From NCBI GenBank assembly GCA_041562215.1, contig JBFEYJ010000015.1:1-27467 (forward strand): 27,467 nucleotides of DNA, read 5' to 3'. This DNA comes from JBFEYJ01 sp041562215. GTDB taxonomy: Bacteria > Pseudomonadota > Gammaproteobacteria > Thiohalomonadales > Thiohalomonadaceae. Below the pieces are notes generated by a model that did no database searches, was not told where the DNA came from, and saw only the letters and a list, made by a program, of their open reading frames with translations. Position numbers and translations under genes: made by a program. This document shows, piece by piece, positions 1 through 6,643 of the stretch (positions are counted from its first letter, which is position 1; every line of letters starts with the position of its first letter).

Positions 1-300
1 GGCAACCACCAGGTCCGGCTGGAGGGCAATGATCCGTTCCAGATCCAGGCGGCTGTAACCGCCGACGCGGGAGATCGCTTTGGCTTGCTCCGGATAATCG
101 CTGTAGTCCACCGCGCCGATGATCTTCTCACCAGCGCCGATGGCGAAGAGCTGCTCCGTGATATGCGGAGCAAGACTGATGATACGCGCTGCCGGTTGCG
201 GCAAACTCACGAGGCGACCGGTGTCGTCCTTCACTGTGACGGCCGCCGATAGTGGCAGAGTCCAGCAGCACAGAGCGAGCAACATCAATTTTTTCAACAT
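1..300 (-). CDS. btuF: Vitamin B12 ABC transporter periplasmic binding protein, partial (C-terminus outside window)
   Basis: This encodes the first 100 residues of a class III periplasmic binding protein that would capture cobalamin or a corrinoid for a BtuCD-type importer. The ATG at 300-298 is followed by a typical signal peptide (MLKKLMLLALCCW... cleaved near LSAA). The mature start reads VTVKDDTGR and then RIISLAPHITEQLFAIGA, which is the standard N-lobe opening of this family. The reading frame stays open to the window edge. The start overlaps the stop of the upstream cobD by 7 bases (ATGTTGA), so it is translationally coupled to the cbiB-cobD unit. The family also includes haem and siderophore binders; the B12 assignment rests on the neighbours. 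No transporter permease or ATPase is visible in the window. Confidence 0.8.
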   Translation of the reverse strand, partial: MLKKLMLLALCCWTLPLSAAVTVKDDTGRLVSLPQPAARIISLAPHITEQLFAIGAGEKIIGAVDYSDYPEQAKAISRVGGYSRLDLERIIALQPDLVVA

Positions 301-1310
301 TCGGTGACCTTTCGCAAACAGGTAGTCGGTAATTGAGACAGTGCCTTTTCCAGGCGCTGCCAGGCGGTCTCATCGCCGGGCAGGCCAAAGCGCAGCGCAG
401 ACGGCCCACTAAATAGTCGCGTGAGGATCCCTTGCCGCGCCAACGCCTCATGCCAGTGCGTGGCCTTGAGCGTTGGACAGTACTGGAACAGTGCGCTCCC
501 ACCTGAGGGCACAAGGCCAAAGCGCGTGAGCAGGCGCTGCAACCGTTCCCCTTGCTGCGCAAGATGCAGTCGGGTCTTCGTCTGCCAGGTGAGATCGCTC
601 AGTGCCATGCGCGCCGCTTCCCGTGCCGGGCCACTCACCGCCCAGGGGCCGAGGGTTTCCGCCAAGCGGGCCAACATCGACGGCCAGGCCAGGACGAAAC
701 CAACCCGCGCTCCGGCCAGCCCGAAGAACTTGCCAAGAGAGCGCAAAACGATGAGTCCCGACGCGCCGCACTCAGACGCCAGGCTCAGTTCGGGCGTGGT
801 ATCAATGAAGGCCTCGTCCACTATCAGCCAGCCACCTCGTGCCGCCAGTGCTGAATGCCATGCCAACAACTGCTCAGAGGAAAAGGACACTCCAGTGGGA
901 TTGTTAGGATTGACCAGCAGCAGTACATCGAGCTCCGGCAGCAATCGGGAGATCGAGTTGGAATCCAGAGCGATAAGCTCATGCCCCTGGCGAGTCCAGG
1001 CAGCGGCATGTTCGGCGTAACAGGGATCCAGAATACCGACCCGGCAGGGGGAACGCAGCAAAGGCAGCGCCTGGATCGCCGCTTGCGAGCCCGCCACGGG
1101 CAGGAGATGAGTTGCGCCGTAGTAGTCCGCCGCGGCCTGTTCCAGCCCGTCACCCTCTTCCGGAAGACGTTGCCAACAATCTATCGGGAGCGGTGGCACC
1201 GGCCAAGCGACAGGATTGATACCGGTGGAAAGATCCAGCCATTGCTCAAGCGGAATATCGTAACGTGCAGCAGCCTCACGCAGGCGCCCGCCGTGATGTA
1301 GTTCAAACAA
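294..1310 (-). CDS. cobD: Threonine-phosphate decarboxylase (cobalamin aminopropanol arm)
   Basis: A 338-residue PLP-dependent aminotransferase-fold enzyme expected to decarboxylate L-threonine-O-3-phosphate to (R)-1-amino-2-propanol phosphate, the arm that CbiB attaches to cobyric acid. It is called CobD in Salmonella and CobC in Pseudomonas denitrificans. Visible signatures are HGG near the N-terminus (residues 6-8), DLSTGINP (27-33), NPNNPTG (134-140), DEAF (165-168) and SLGKFFGLAG (191-200), where K194 is the predicted Schiff-base lysine. Its length is close to that of the family (about 330-365). The ATG at 1310 lies 8 bases inside the end of cbiB, and its stop overlaps btuF, so the three genes form a tight minus-strand operon. 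A histidinol-phosphate aminotransferase is the main alternative, but the HGG start and the neighbours argue for the B12 enzyme. Confidence 0.93.
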   Translation of the reverse strand: MFELHHGGRLREAAARYDIPLEQWLDLSTGINPVAWPVPPLPIDCWQRLPEEGDGLEQAAADYYGATHLLPVAGSQAAIQALPLLRSPCRVGILDPCYAEHAAAWTRQGHELIALDSNSISRLLPELDVLLLVNPNNPTGVSFSSEQLLAWHSALAARGGWLIVDEAFIDTTPELSLASECGASGLIVLRSLGKFFGLAGARVGFVLAWPSMLARLAETLGPWAVSGPAREAARMALSDLTWQTKTRLHLAQQGERLQRLLTRFGLVPSGGSALFQYCPTLKATHWHEALARQGILTRLFSGPSALRFGLPGDETAWQRLEKALSQLPTTCLRKVTEC

Positions 1311-2214
1311 ACAACACCCCCATGATGAGAATCAGCAGCAGCCACAGGATCAGCGCCCTCTGCACCAGGCGGATGGCACGCTCGATATCCGCGCTCAGCG
1401 GGGCTGGACCTTCTCCCAGTACGGGCTTATCCATCATCTCTCCGTGGTAGGAAGTCGGGCCTCCAAGCTGCAGGCCGAGAGCCCCTGCACCACCGGCCAT
1501 CACCACCCCGGCATTGGGGCTTTCGGTGCGATATCCCTGGTGCCGCCAGCAACGCCAGCCTCTGGCGGCGTCGCCCATCAACAAATAAGAGAGTGCGGTC
1601 AGCCGCGCAGGCAACCAGCCCAGTACATCATCCAATCGTGCCGCCGCCCAGCCAAAGGCATGATAGCGCTCTGTACGATAGCCCCACATGGCATCGAGGG
1701 TATTGCTGAGGCGAAATAACACGACGCCGGGTGCGCCGAGCAGGACAAACCAGAAAATAGCGCCGAACAGGGCATCGTTACCATTCTCCAACACCGATTC
1801 GACAGCGGCGCGGGAGACCTCAGCCTCGTCCAGCGTGGCGGTATCACGGCTGACCATCCAGCCGACCCGCTGACGCGCCAGGGCAAGATCTCCCGCAGCC
1901 AGCGCCTCGACCACCGCCCTCCCGTGCTGCGCCAGGCTGCTGCCGCCAATGGCAAGATAAAGCAGCAACACCGAAACCGGCAGTGCCAACCCGGGCAACA
2001 AGGACAACAACCAGGCCAGCAGTACCCACGGCAAGGTTGCCAATACCATAGCCAGGGCACCGCGAACGACCTGGTTGTCCCCCGGAGTGCCGATCAGTGA
2101 CTCTTCGATGCTTAACGCCAGACGGCCGAAACCGGCCAAGGGATGGAAGCGGCGCGGCTCACCCAGCCAGAGGTCCAGCAACACCGCCAGAATGATGACA
2201 ATCGCTGTGGTCAT
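1303..2214 (-). CDS. cbiB: Adenosylcobinamide-phosphate synthase
   Basis: A 303-residue integral membrane protein that joins adenosylcobyric acid to aminopropanol phosphate, producing adenosylcobinamide phosphate. It opens with a hydrophobic helix followed by DLWLGEPRRFHPLAGFG, the conserved DxxxGdP..HPv signature of CbiB. Further hydrophobic stretches occur around residues 50-90, 150-170, 195-215 and at the extreme C-terminus. The motif FWFVLLGAPGVVLFRL followed by NTLDAMWGY is characteristic. Its length matches the family (about 300-320). It is the first gene of the cbiB-cobD-btuF unit and its product is the substrate of CobU further along the window. The 267-base gap to the divergent cobQ must contain its promoter; no Shine-Dalgarno sequence is obvious before the ATG. 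The gene shares a motif pattern with ampE at 12500-13369. Confidence 0.94.
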   Translation of the reverse strand: MTTAIVIILAVLLDLWLGEPRRFHPLAGFGRLALSIEESLIGTPGDNQVVRGALAMVLATLPWVLLAWLLSLLPGLALPVSVLLLYLAIGGSSLAQHGRAVVEALAAGDLALARQRVGWMVSRDTATLDEAEVSRAAVESVLENGNDALFGAIFWFVLLGAPGVVLFRLSNTLDAMWGYRTERYHAFGWAAARLDDVLGWLPARLTALSYLLMGDAARGWRCWRHQGYRTESPNAGVVMAGGAGALGLQLGGPTSYHGEMMDKPVLGEGPAPLSADIERAIRLVQRALILWLLLILIMGVLFV

Positions 2215-2481
2215 GAAAACCCGCTTTCAACAAGTAAGGCGGTATTATGCCTTAAAGGACAAGATTTAACGCAAAGGCCCAAAGGAAAAACAGCACCGGA
2301 TAAAACCTTTCCTCGAACGCTATTCACTCGACTTTTCCCCCTCTTGTGTCGGCGTCTCCTGAACTACCGATGACTCATCTCATAAAGGTCATCATTACCA
2401 CTATGCCATTTTGCCTCCTTTACATTGAGATCTAGTAAACGCCATTCCCATCCCGCCGGATACCCGTTACGATCCCGGCCC

Positions 2482-3930
2482 ATGAATAAAACCCTTATGA
2501 TCCAGGGAACCGCTTCCGACGCGGGCAAGAGCACGGTGGTGGCCGGACTGTGCCGGCTGTTGTACCGACGTGGCATCAAAGTCGTGCCGTTCAAGCCACA
2601 GAACATGGCGCTAAACAGTGCGGTTACTGCCGATGGCGGGGAGATTGGCCGGGCGCAAGCGGTACAGGCTCAGGCGGCGGGGCTTGAACCGCATACCGAC
2701 ATGAACCCGGTGCTGCTGAAACCCTCCAGCGACATGGGCGCTCAGGTGATCATCCATGGCAAGGCGTTGGCGCAGATGCAGGCGCAGGACTACCACCACT
2801 ATAAGCGTACCGCTATGACGGCTGTGCTCGCGTCCCATGCTCGACTCTCTGAGCAGTATGAGATAGTGATGGTGGAAGGGGCCGGGAGTCCGGCTGAGGT
2901 GAATCTGCGCGAGGGCGACATCGCAAATATGGGCTTTGCCGAGGCGGTTGACTGCCCGGTGATCCTGGTGGCCGATATCGACAAGGGGGGGGTGTTCGCC
3001 CAAATCGTCGGTACCCTGGCATTATTGAGCGATAGTGAACGGGCACGGGTGCAGGGTTTCATCATCAACCGCTTTCGTGGTGATGTCGCTCTGCTGCAAC
3101 CGGGCCTGGACTGGCTGGAGGAGTACACCGGCAAGCCTGTGCTCGGGGTGCTGCCCTACCTCCATGACCTGCATATCGAGGCCGAGGATGCCGTCCCCCG
3201 GGATAACATCCAGGCTGACCGCGATAAATTCCAGGTGGTGGTACCGGTTCTTCCCCGCATCAGCAACCACACCGACTTCGATCCGTTGCGCCTGCACCCC
3301 GGGCTCGACCTGCACTTTGTCGGCAGCGGTGATCGGCCGCCGCCGGCCGACCTCATCATCCTGCCCGGCAGCAAGAACGTGCGAGCCGACCTTGAATGGT
3401 TGCGGGAAAATGGCTGGGAAGACGCCATTCGTCGGCACCTGCGCTACGGTGGCAAGTTGATTGGCATATGCGGCGGCTACCAGATGCTGGGCAGTGCTAT
3501 CCACGACCCACAGGGTCTGGAAGGGCTCGCCGGCACCAGCGAAGGCTTGGCTTTGTTGGCGATGGAGACCACGCTACACGAAGAGAAGCAGTTAACCCGT
3601 GTAAGCGGGCATCTGTTAATGGAGGATGCAAGAGTCGAGGGTTACGAGATCCACATGGGGATCAGCTCTGGTGCCGCGCTCGAGCGTCCCCTCATACAAC
3701 TCGAAAGCATCACTGACGGCGCGATAAGCGAAGATGATCAGGTGCTCGGTACCTACCTGCACGGTCTGTTCGACCACCCCGAAGCCGCAAGCGCCCTGTT
3801 GCGCTGGGCAGGACTCTACGCGGCCAAGGGGATTGACTACGCCGCGATACGGGAGCGGGAACTCGACCGCCTCGCCGATGTACTTGAGGCACAGCTGGAT
3901 TTTCAGCGGGTCAAAGCACTGCTGGTCTAA
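2482..3930 (+). CDS. cobQ: Cobyric acid synthase (glutamine-dependent amidase)
   Basis: A 482-residue enzyme (also named CbiP) that amidates the b, d, e and g side chains of adenosylcobyrinic acid a,c-diamide using glutamine and ATP. The N-terminal dethiobiotin-synthase-like domain starts TLMIQGTASDAGKS (residues 4-17, nucleotide-binding loop). The C-terminal class I glutamine amidotransferase-like domain carries LIGICGGYQMLG with the nucleophile near C330, and GTYLHGLFDHPE supplies the catalytic-type histidine. I chose the ATG at 2482 because all family members start only a few residues before TLMIQGT; the frame is open upstream to a TTG at 2425, but that would add 19 unconserved residues. 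It is divergent from cbiB. Its last 4 bases overlap the end of the convergent CZB gene. Confidence 0.95.
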   Translation: MNKTLMIQGTASDAGKSTVVAGLCRLLYRRGIKVVPFKPQNMALNSAVTADGGEIGRAQAVQAQAAGLEPHTDMNPVLLKPSSDMGAQVIIHGKALAQMQAQDYHHYKRTAMTAVLASHARLSEQYEIVMVEGAGSPAEVNLREGDIANMGFAEAVDCPVILVADIDKGGVFAQIVGTLALLSDSERARVQGFIINRFRGDVALLQPGLDWLEEYTGKPVLGVLPYLHDLHIEAEDAVPRDNIQADRDKFQVVVPVLPRISNHTDFDPLRLHPGLDLHFVGSGDRPPPADLIILPGSKNVRADLEWLRENGWEDAIRRHLRYGGKLIGICGGYQMLGSAIHDPQGLEGLAGTSEGLALLAMETTLHEEKQLTRVSGHLLMEDARVEGYEIHMGISSGAALERPLIQLESITDGAISEDDQVLGTYLHGLFDHPEAASALLRWAGLYAAKGIDYAAIRERELDRLADVLEAQLDFQRVKALLV

Positions 3931-4286
3931 GCGGAATCCTCATGCAGCTCCCGATCCAGCTGGGTCAGCGATTTGACGATCAGGCGTGACAGCTGGGCAT
4001 ACTGATGATTTAGCAGCTTGTCCGCTGTATTGTGCTTGCCATTATCAACCGTCTCGACGATCTCGGCAGCGCAGCGGTGAAAGTCAGCGTGCTGTACCTG
4101 CACTTGTTTGAACAGTGGCTTGTTACCATGGTTGTCGAGGTTGGCGTAGATCCACCGACCAAGTTCACAATTGTCATCACGCCCGACTTGCTGCGGATCC
4201 AGCACCTCTTCCGAGACGCCGTCGAGATAATGACGAAGTCGCACTTTCCAGGCTACATGCGCATTGATTGCATCATAGAGATTCAT
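3927..4286 (-). CDS. Stand-alone CZB-domain zinc-binding protein
   Basis: A 119-residue all-helical, soluble protein made of a single CZB (chemoreceptor zinc-binding) domain. The signature is complete: H10 in AHVAWKVRL, C40 in CELGRWIY, and H66 and H70 in HADFH. This is the H-C-H-H ligand set with spacings of 30, 26 and 4 residues. CZB domains are known as C-terminal parts of chemoreceptors and as the N-terminal part of diguanylate cyclases such as DgcZ, where bound zinc holds the domain inactive; here the domain has no effector attached. I chose the ATG at 4286 because GGGGGAGG lies just upstream and the CZB homology begins immediately; the frame is open further upstream, but into an AT-rich promoter region. 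The gene is convergent with cobQ. A diguanylate cyclase with the same domain lies 1 kb away. Its partner is unknown. Confidence 0.85.
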   Translation of the reverse strand: MNLYDAINAHVAWKVRLRHYLDGVSEEVLDPQQVGRDDNCELGRWIYANLDNHGNKPLFKQVQVQHADFHRCAAEIVETVDNGKHNTADKLLNHQYAQLSRLIVKSLTQLDRELHEDSA

Positions 4287-4347
4287 CCTGCCTCCCCCTC
4301 GCATTGTGACTATTATTATTTTTTTATTTTTATCCTTGTTCGTTTTA

Positions 4348-4377
4348 ACTATAACCACACTTTACCAATTGTTTCAA
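4348..4377 (-). promoter_or_regulatory. Candidate sigma-70 promoter for the CZB gene
   Basis: On the minus strand TTGAAA (4377-4372, 5 of 6 to the -35 consensus) and TATAGT (4353-4348, 5 of 6 to the -10 consensus) are separated by 18 bases. The predicted start point near 4340 leaves a leader of about 54 bases before the ATG at 4286, and supports that start over longer ones. The 4287-4448 gap is strikingly AT-rich compared with the flanking genes. Confidence 0.55.
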
Positions 4378-4448
4378 GACTGTTACAGCGATGTGGCGAA
4401 AAATGACGTACAATCCCCACTATCGCAAGACCTCAAGAGACTTCCCCC

Positions 4449-4712
4449 ATGGATATGACACCGCTTGAACAGACGCTTGCGCGCATCGAGGGCGATGCAC
4501 GCTCCGGCCAGTCATTGTTGCTTTATGCACTGGTAAAGACCCTCTCAATCCCCCAAGGCGGTCACGCCTACCTGCTGACCAAGCTGAAGGAGATGACGCC
4601 TGAAACCCGCCGGCTGGCTTATGGCCTGATGGAACTGATGGCTCAGGGCGGGGCGGCAAGTGCCGTATGGAAAGAAGCGGAAGCCCGGATGGATCAGGCC
4701 ATCCGAGGTTAA
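4449..4712 (+). CDS. Conserved-looking hypothetical protein, 87 residues, paired with ycgN
   Basis: I do not recognise this family. The product is 87 residues, soluble, predicted mostly helical, without signal peptide, membrane segment or cysteines. It begins MDMTPLEQTLARIEGDA and contains TPETRRLAYGLMELMAQGG near the C-terminus. It starts at the ATG at 4449; a second in-frame ATG two codons later (4455) is also possible. Its stop lies only 4 bases before the ATG of ycgN and the GAGG that serves ycgN lies within its final codons, so the two are very likely co-transcribed. Codon use resembles the neighbours, which suggests a real, resident gene. No function can be proposed beyond linkage to the cysteine-cluster protein downstream. 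Confidence 0.75.
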   Translation: MDMTPLEQTLARIEGDARSGQSLLLYALVKTLSIPQGGHAYLLTKLKEMTPETRRLAYGLMELMAQGGAASAVWKEAEARMDQAIRG

Positions 4713-4716
4713 AATC

Positions 4717-5148
4717 ATGCCGCGTTTTTGGGAAGAGAAATCACTCGGCGAAATGAGCCGCGAACAGTGGGAGAGCCTGTGTGACGGCTGCGCCCGTTGC
4801 TGCCTGGTCAAGCTCGAGGATGAGGAGAGCGGCGAGCTCTGCACTACCAGCGTGGTTTGCCGCTACCTTGAGATTGAACAGTGCCACTGCAGTGTTTACA
4901 GCGAGCGTAGTCGCCTGGTTCCGGAGTGCCTGCAAGTCACCCGGGAGAATATTGCCGAGCTCTACTGGATGCCGCAAAGCTGTGCCTACCGGCTACTTGC
5001 TGAAGGCAACCCTCTGCCCGACTGGCACCCGCTGGTCAGCGGCAGGCGCGAGAGCATTCACGAGGCCGGGATCGCCGTAAGCGGCTTCGCCATTTCCGAA
5101 CAGGCATTGACCGAAACGTGCGATCTCGAAGATTACATTATCGACTGA
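4717..5148 (+). CDS. ycgN: YcgN-family cysteine-cluster protein (UPF0260)
   Basis: A 143-residue cytosolic protein of the YkgJ/YcgN zinc- or iron-chelating cysteine-cluster type, whose biochemical role is not established. The hallmark CDGCARCCLVKLED sits at residues 22-35. It is followed by VCRYLEIEQCHCSVYSERS, a third cluster VPECLQ, and SCAYRLLAEGNPLPDWHPL, which is nearly the E. coli YcgN sequence for this stretch. Length is close to E. coli YcgN (about 150). I chose the ATG at 4717 because it follows GAGG by 8 bases and because the family starts MPRFWE-like; the open frame extends upstream but would overlap the preceding gene heavily. It is likely in an operon with the 87-residue gene. 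The downstream cyclase appears to have its own promoter. Confidence 0.9.
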   Translation: MPRFWEEKSLGEMSREQWESLCDGCARCCLVKLEDEESGELCTTSVVCRYLEIEQCHCSVYSERSRLVPECLQVTRENIAELYWMPQSCAYRLLAEGNPLPDWHPLVSGRRESIHEAGIAVSGFAISEQALTETCDLEDYIID

Positions 5149-5203
5149 GAGTTTGGCGTAGAAAACATCAGGCTCAGCTACATCTTACATCTAACAGCTG
5201 CGA

Positions 5204-5227
5204 TTACTCAGCAAAGTGGCATATAAT
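5204..5227 (+). promoter_or_regulatory. Candidate -10 element for the diguanylate cyclase gene
   Basis: A perfect TATAAT at 5222-5227 lies 45 bases upstream of the ATG at 5273, giving a predicted leader of about 40 bases. The -35 region is weak (CTGCGA at 5198-5203, 18-base spacer, 3 of 6). The element argues against translation starting at the in-frame GTG at 5216, which would lie upstream of the transcription start. Confidence 0.45.
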
Positions 5228-5272
5228 TGGCAACATATACATTATCAGCCACAGCATCAGACACGAAGCTCC

Positions 5273-6565
5273 ATGAACCGCGCTCTCATTCAACAACTCA
5301 CCCTCAGCGAACTCGAGAAATACACCATCGAGCTGGAGCTGGCGATCGAAAACCACACCCAATGGCTCTCCCAGATCAATCGCAACCTGATCTGCAACCT
5401 GCCCGCCGATGACGACGACCTCAGTGAAACCCCGCACATGCTCTGCCATTTCGGCCGCTGGTATCACCAGATAGATGATCCTGGACTTGTCGCGGACGAG
5501 ACCTTCAGCCGTCTAGGCGAAGTCCATAAAAAGATGCACTCGGCAGCCAAGACCCTGCTGCTCAAGGGGCAGAATCATGAACAGATCAACCCTGAGGAAT
5601 ACGACGAGCTGATCGATCTCTCCTGTCAGCTCCGCTTTCTCATCAACACATTGCGTCGCGAGTTTAACCAAAACAGCAGCCTCACGGCCAAACTGATGGG
5701 AAAGGTGTTCGAAAACGCCGGCGAGGGGGTGGTCATCACCGCCCCTGACACCACGATCATCAGCGTCAACCGGGCATTTAGCAGGGTGACCGGCTACAGT
5801 GCCGCCGAGGTCATCGGGAAAAAACCCGGTATGTTGCAGTCCGGCAAGCAGGAGCCAGACTTCTATAGGCGGATGTGGGAGGCACTTGAGCATAACGGCC
5901 AGTGGCAGGGCGAGATTTGGAATTGCAACAAGCACGGTGAGATTTACCTTGAGTGGCTCTCTGTCACCGCCGTCAAGGATGAGAATGGCAATCTCAGCCA
6001 CTACATCGGCATCTTCTCCGACATCACCACGGAAAAGGAAAACGAGGAGCGTCTGGCGCACCTGGCCCACTATGACCAGTTGACCAACCTGCCCAATCGC
6101 ATTTTGTTCAATGACCGGCTCACTCAAGCACTGGCGCTGGCGCGTCGCACACGCAACCGGTTAGCGGTGATGTTTCTCGATCTGGATGGTTTCAAGGCCA
6201 TCAACGACAGCTATGGCCATGGCGCCGGGGATGAATTGCTGCAGCAGGTCGCAAAGCGACTGCATGAATGCCTGCGTGTTAGTGATACCGTCGCCCGATT
6301 CGGAGGCGATGAATTCACCATCGTGCTCTCAGAAATAGACAGCAAAGAGAGCACAGCCATGATCGCGACCAAGATCATCGAAGCGATCGCCAGCCCCTAC
6401 AACATCAACGGCAACGAGGCTCACGTTACCGCCAGTCTCGGCATCAGCCTCTATCCCGTCGACGGCCAACAGGCGCATACACTGCTCAAAAAAGCGGATA
6501 ATGCCATGTACCATGCCAAGCGCCACGGCAAAAATCACCATGAGTTCTATTCCGAAAAGGATTAA
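5273..6565 (+). CDS. Zinc-sensing diguanylate cyclase: CZB-PAS-GGDEF
   Basis: A 430-residue soluble enzyme predicted to make cyclic di-GMP. Domain order: an N-terminal CZB zinc-binding domain (residues about 10-130), a PAS domain (about 143-255, VFENAGEGVVITAPD to YIGIFSDITTEK) and a GGDEF domain (262-430). The CZB ligands are H28, C58, H85 and H89, spaced 30, 27 and 4, the same spacing as I recall for E. coli DgcZ (H22, C52, H79, H83), where zinc represses activity. The catalytic site ARFGGDEF (341-348) is intact, and the RVSD at 335-338 is a canonical RxxD inhibitory site, so product feedback is expected. No EAL domain or membrane segment is present, so it should be cytosolic. The start is the ATG at 5273, which lies downstream of a TATAAT. 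It is convergent with pepN. Confidence 0.92.
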   Translation: MNRALIQQLTLSELEKYTIELELAIENHTQWLSQINRNLICNLPADDDDLSETPHMLCHFGRWYHQIDDPGLVADETFSRLGEVHKKMHSAAKTLLLKGQNHEQINPEEYDELIDLSCQLRFLINTLRREFNQNSSLTAKLMGKVFENAGEGVVITAPDTTIISVNRAFSRVTGYSAAEVIGKKPGMLQSGKQEPDFYRRMWEALEHNGQWQGEIWNCNKHGEIYLEWLSVTAVKDENGNLSHYIGIFSDITTEKENEERLAHLAHYDQLTNLPNRILFNDRLTQALALARRTRNRLAVMFLDLDGFKAINDSYGHGAGDELLQQVAKRLHECLRVSDTVARFGGDEFTIVLSEIDSKESTAMIATKIIEAIASPYNINGNEAHVTASLGISLYPVDGQQAHTLLKKADNAMYHAKRHGKNHHEFYSEKD

Positions 6566-6585
6566 GGGGTAAGTCGGGTGTGTCA

Positions 6586-6630
6586 TGTCGGCAGTGCGCC
6601 TAACCGCGAGGCACACCGTTAATGCCGACA
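6586..6630. terminator. Hairpin between convergent diguanylate cyclase and pepN genes
   Basis: TGTCGGCA (6586-6593) pairs perfectly with TGCCGACA (6623-6630). Stacked inside it, GTGCGCCT (6594-6601) pairs with AGGCACAC (6609-6616) with one mismatch, leaving a 7-base loop and a 6-base bulge. It lies 20 bases past the cyclase stop and 14 bases past the end of pepN on the other strand, so it could end transcripts from both sides. There is no clear T-tract on either side, so classical rho-independent termination is uncertain. Confidence 0.4.
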
Positions 6631-6643
6631 CTGGATTCCCCCC

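Noticed and set aside
2236..2262. AAGGC-GGTATTAT-GCCTT inverted repeat before cbiB as a terminator
   Set aside because: The stem is only 5 bases, the loop is 8 and there is no T-run; it lies just upstream of the cbiB start where a terminator would make little sense.
2215..2481. Possible cobalamin riboswitch upstream of cbiB (minus strand shows AGAGGGGGAAAAGTCGAG and GGTGCTG stretches)
   Set aside because: The GGGAA-like piece is not followed by the GGTG/CCCGC-ACTG core, and no GCCACTG box is present, so the similarity is superficial.
2364..2606. 80-codon minus-strand open frame across the cobQ start
   Set aside because: It overlaps the nucleotide-binding loop of cobQ and lacks any protein similarity or ribosome-binding site.
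5513..6127. 204-codon open frame on the minus strand inside the diguanylate cyclase
   Set aside because: It is antisense to PAS and GGDEF coding sequence and has no domain of its own.
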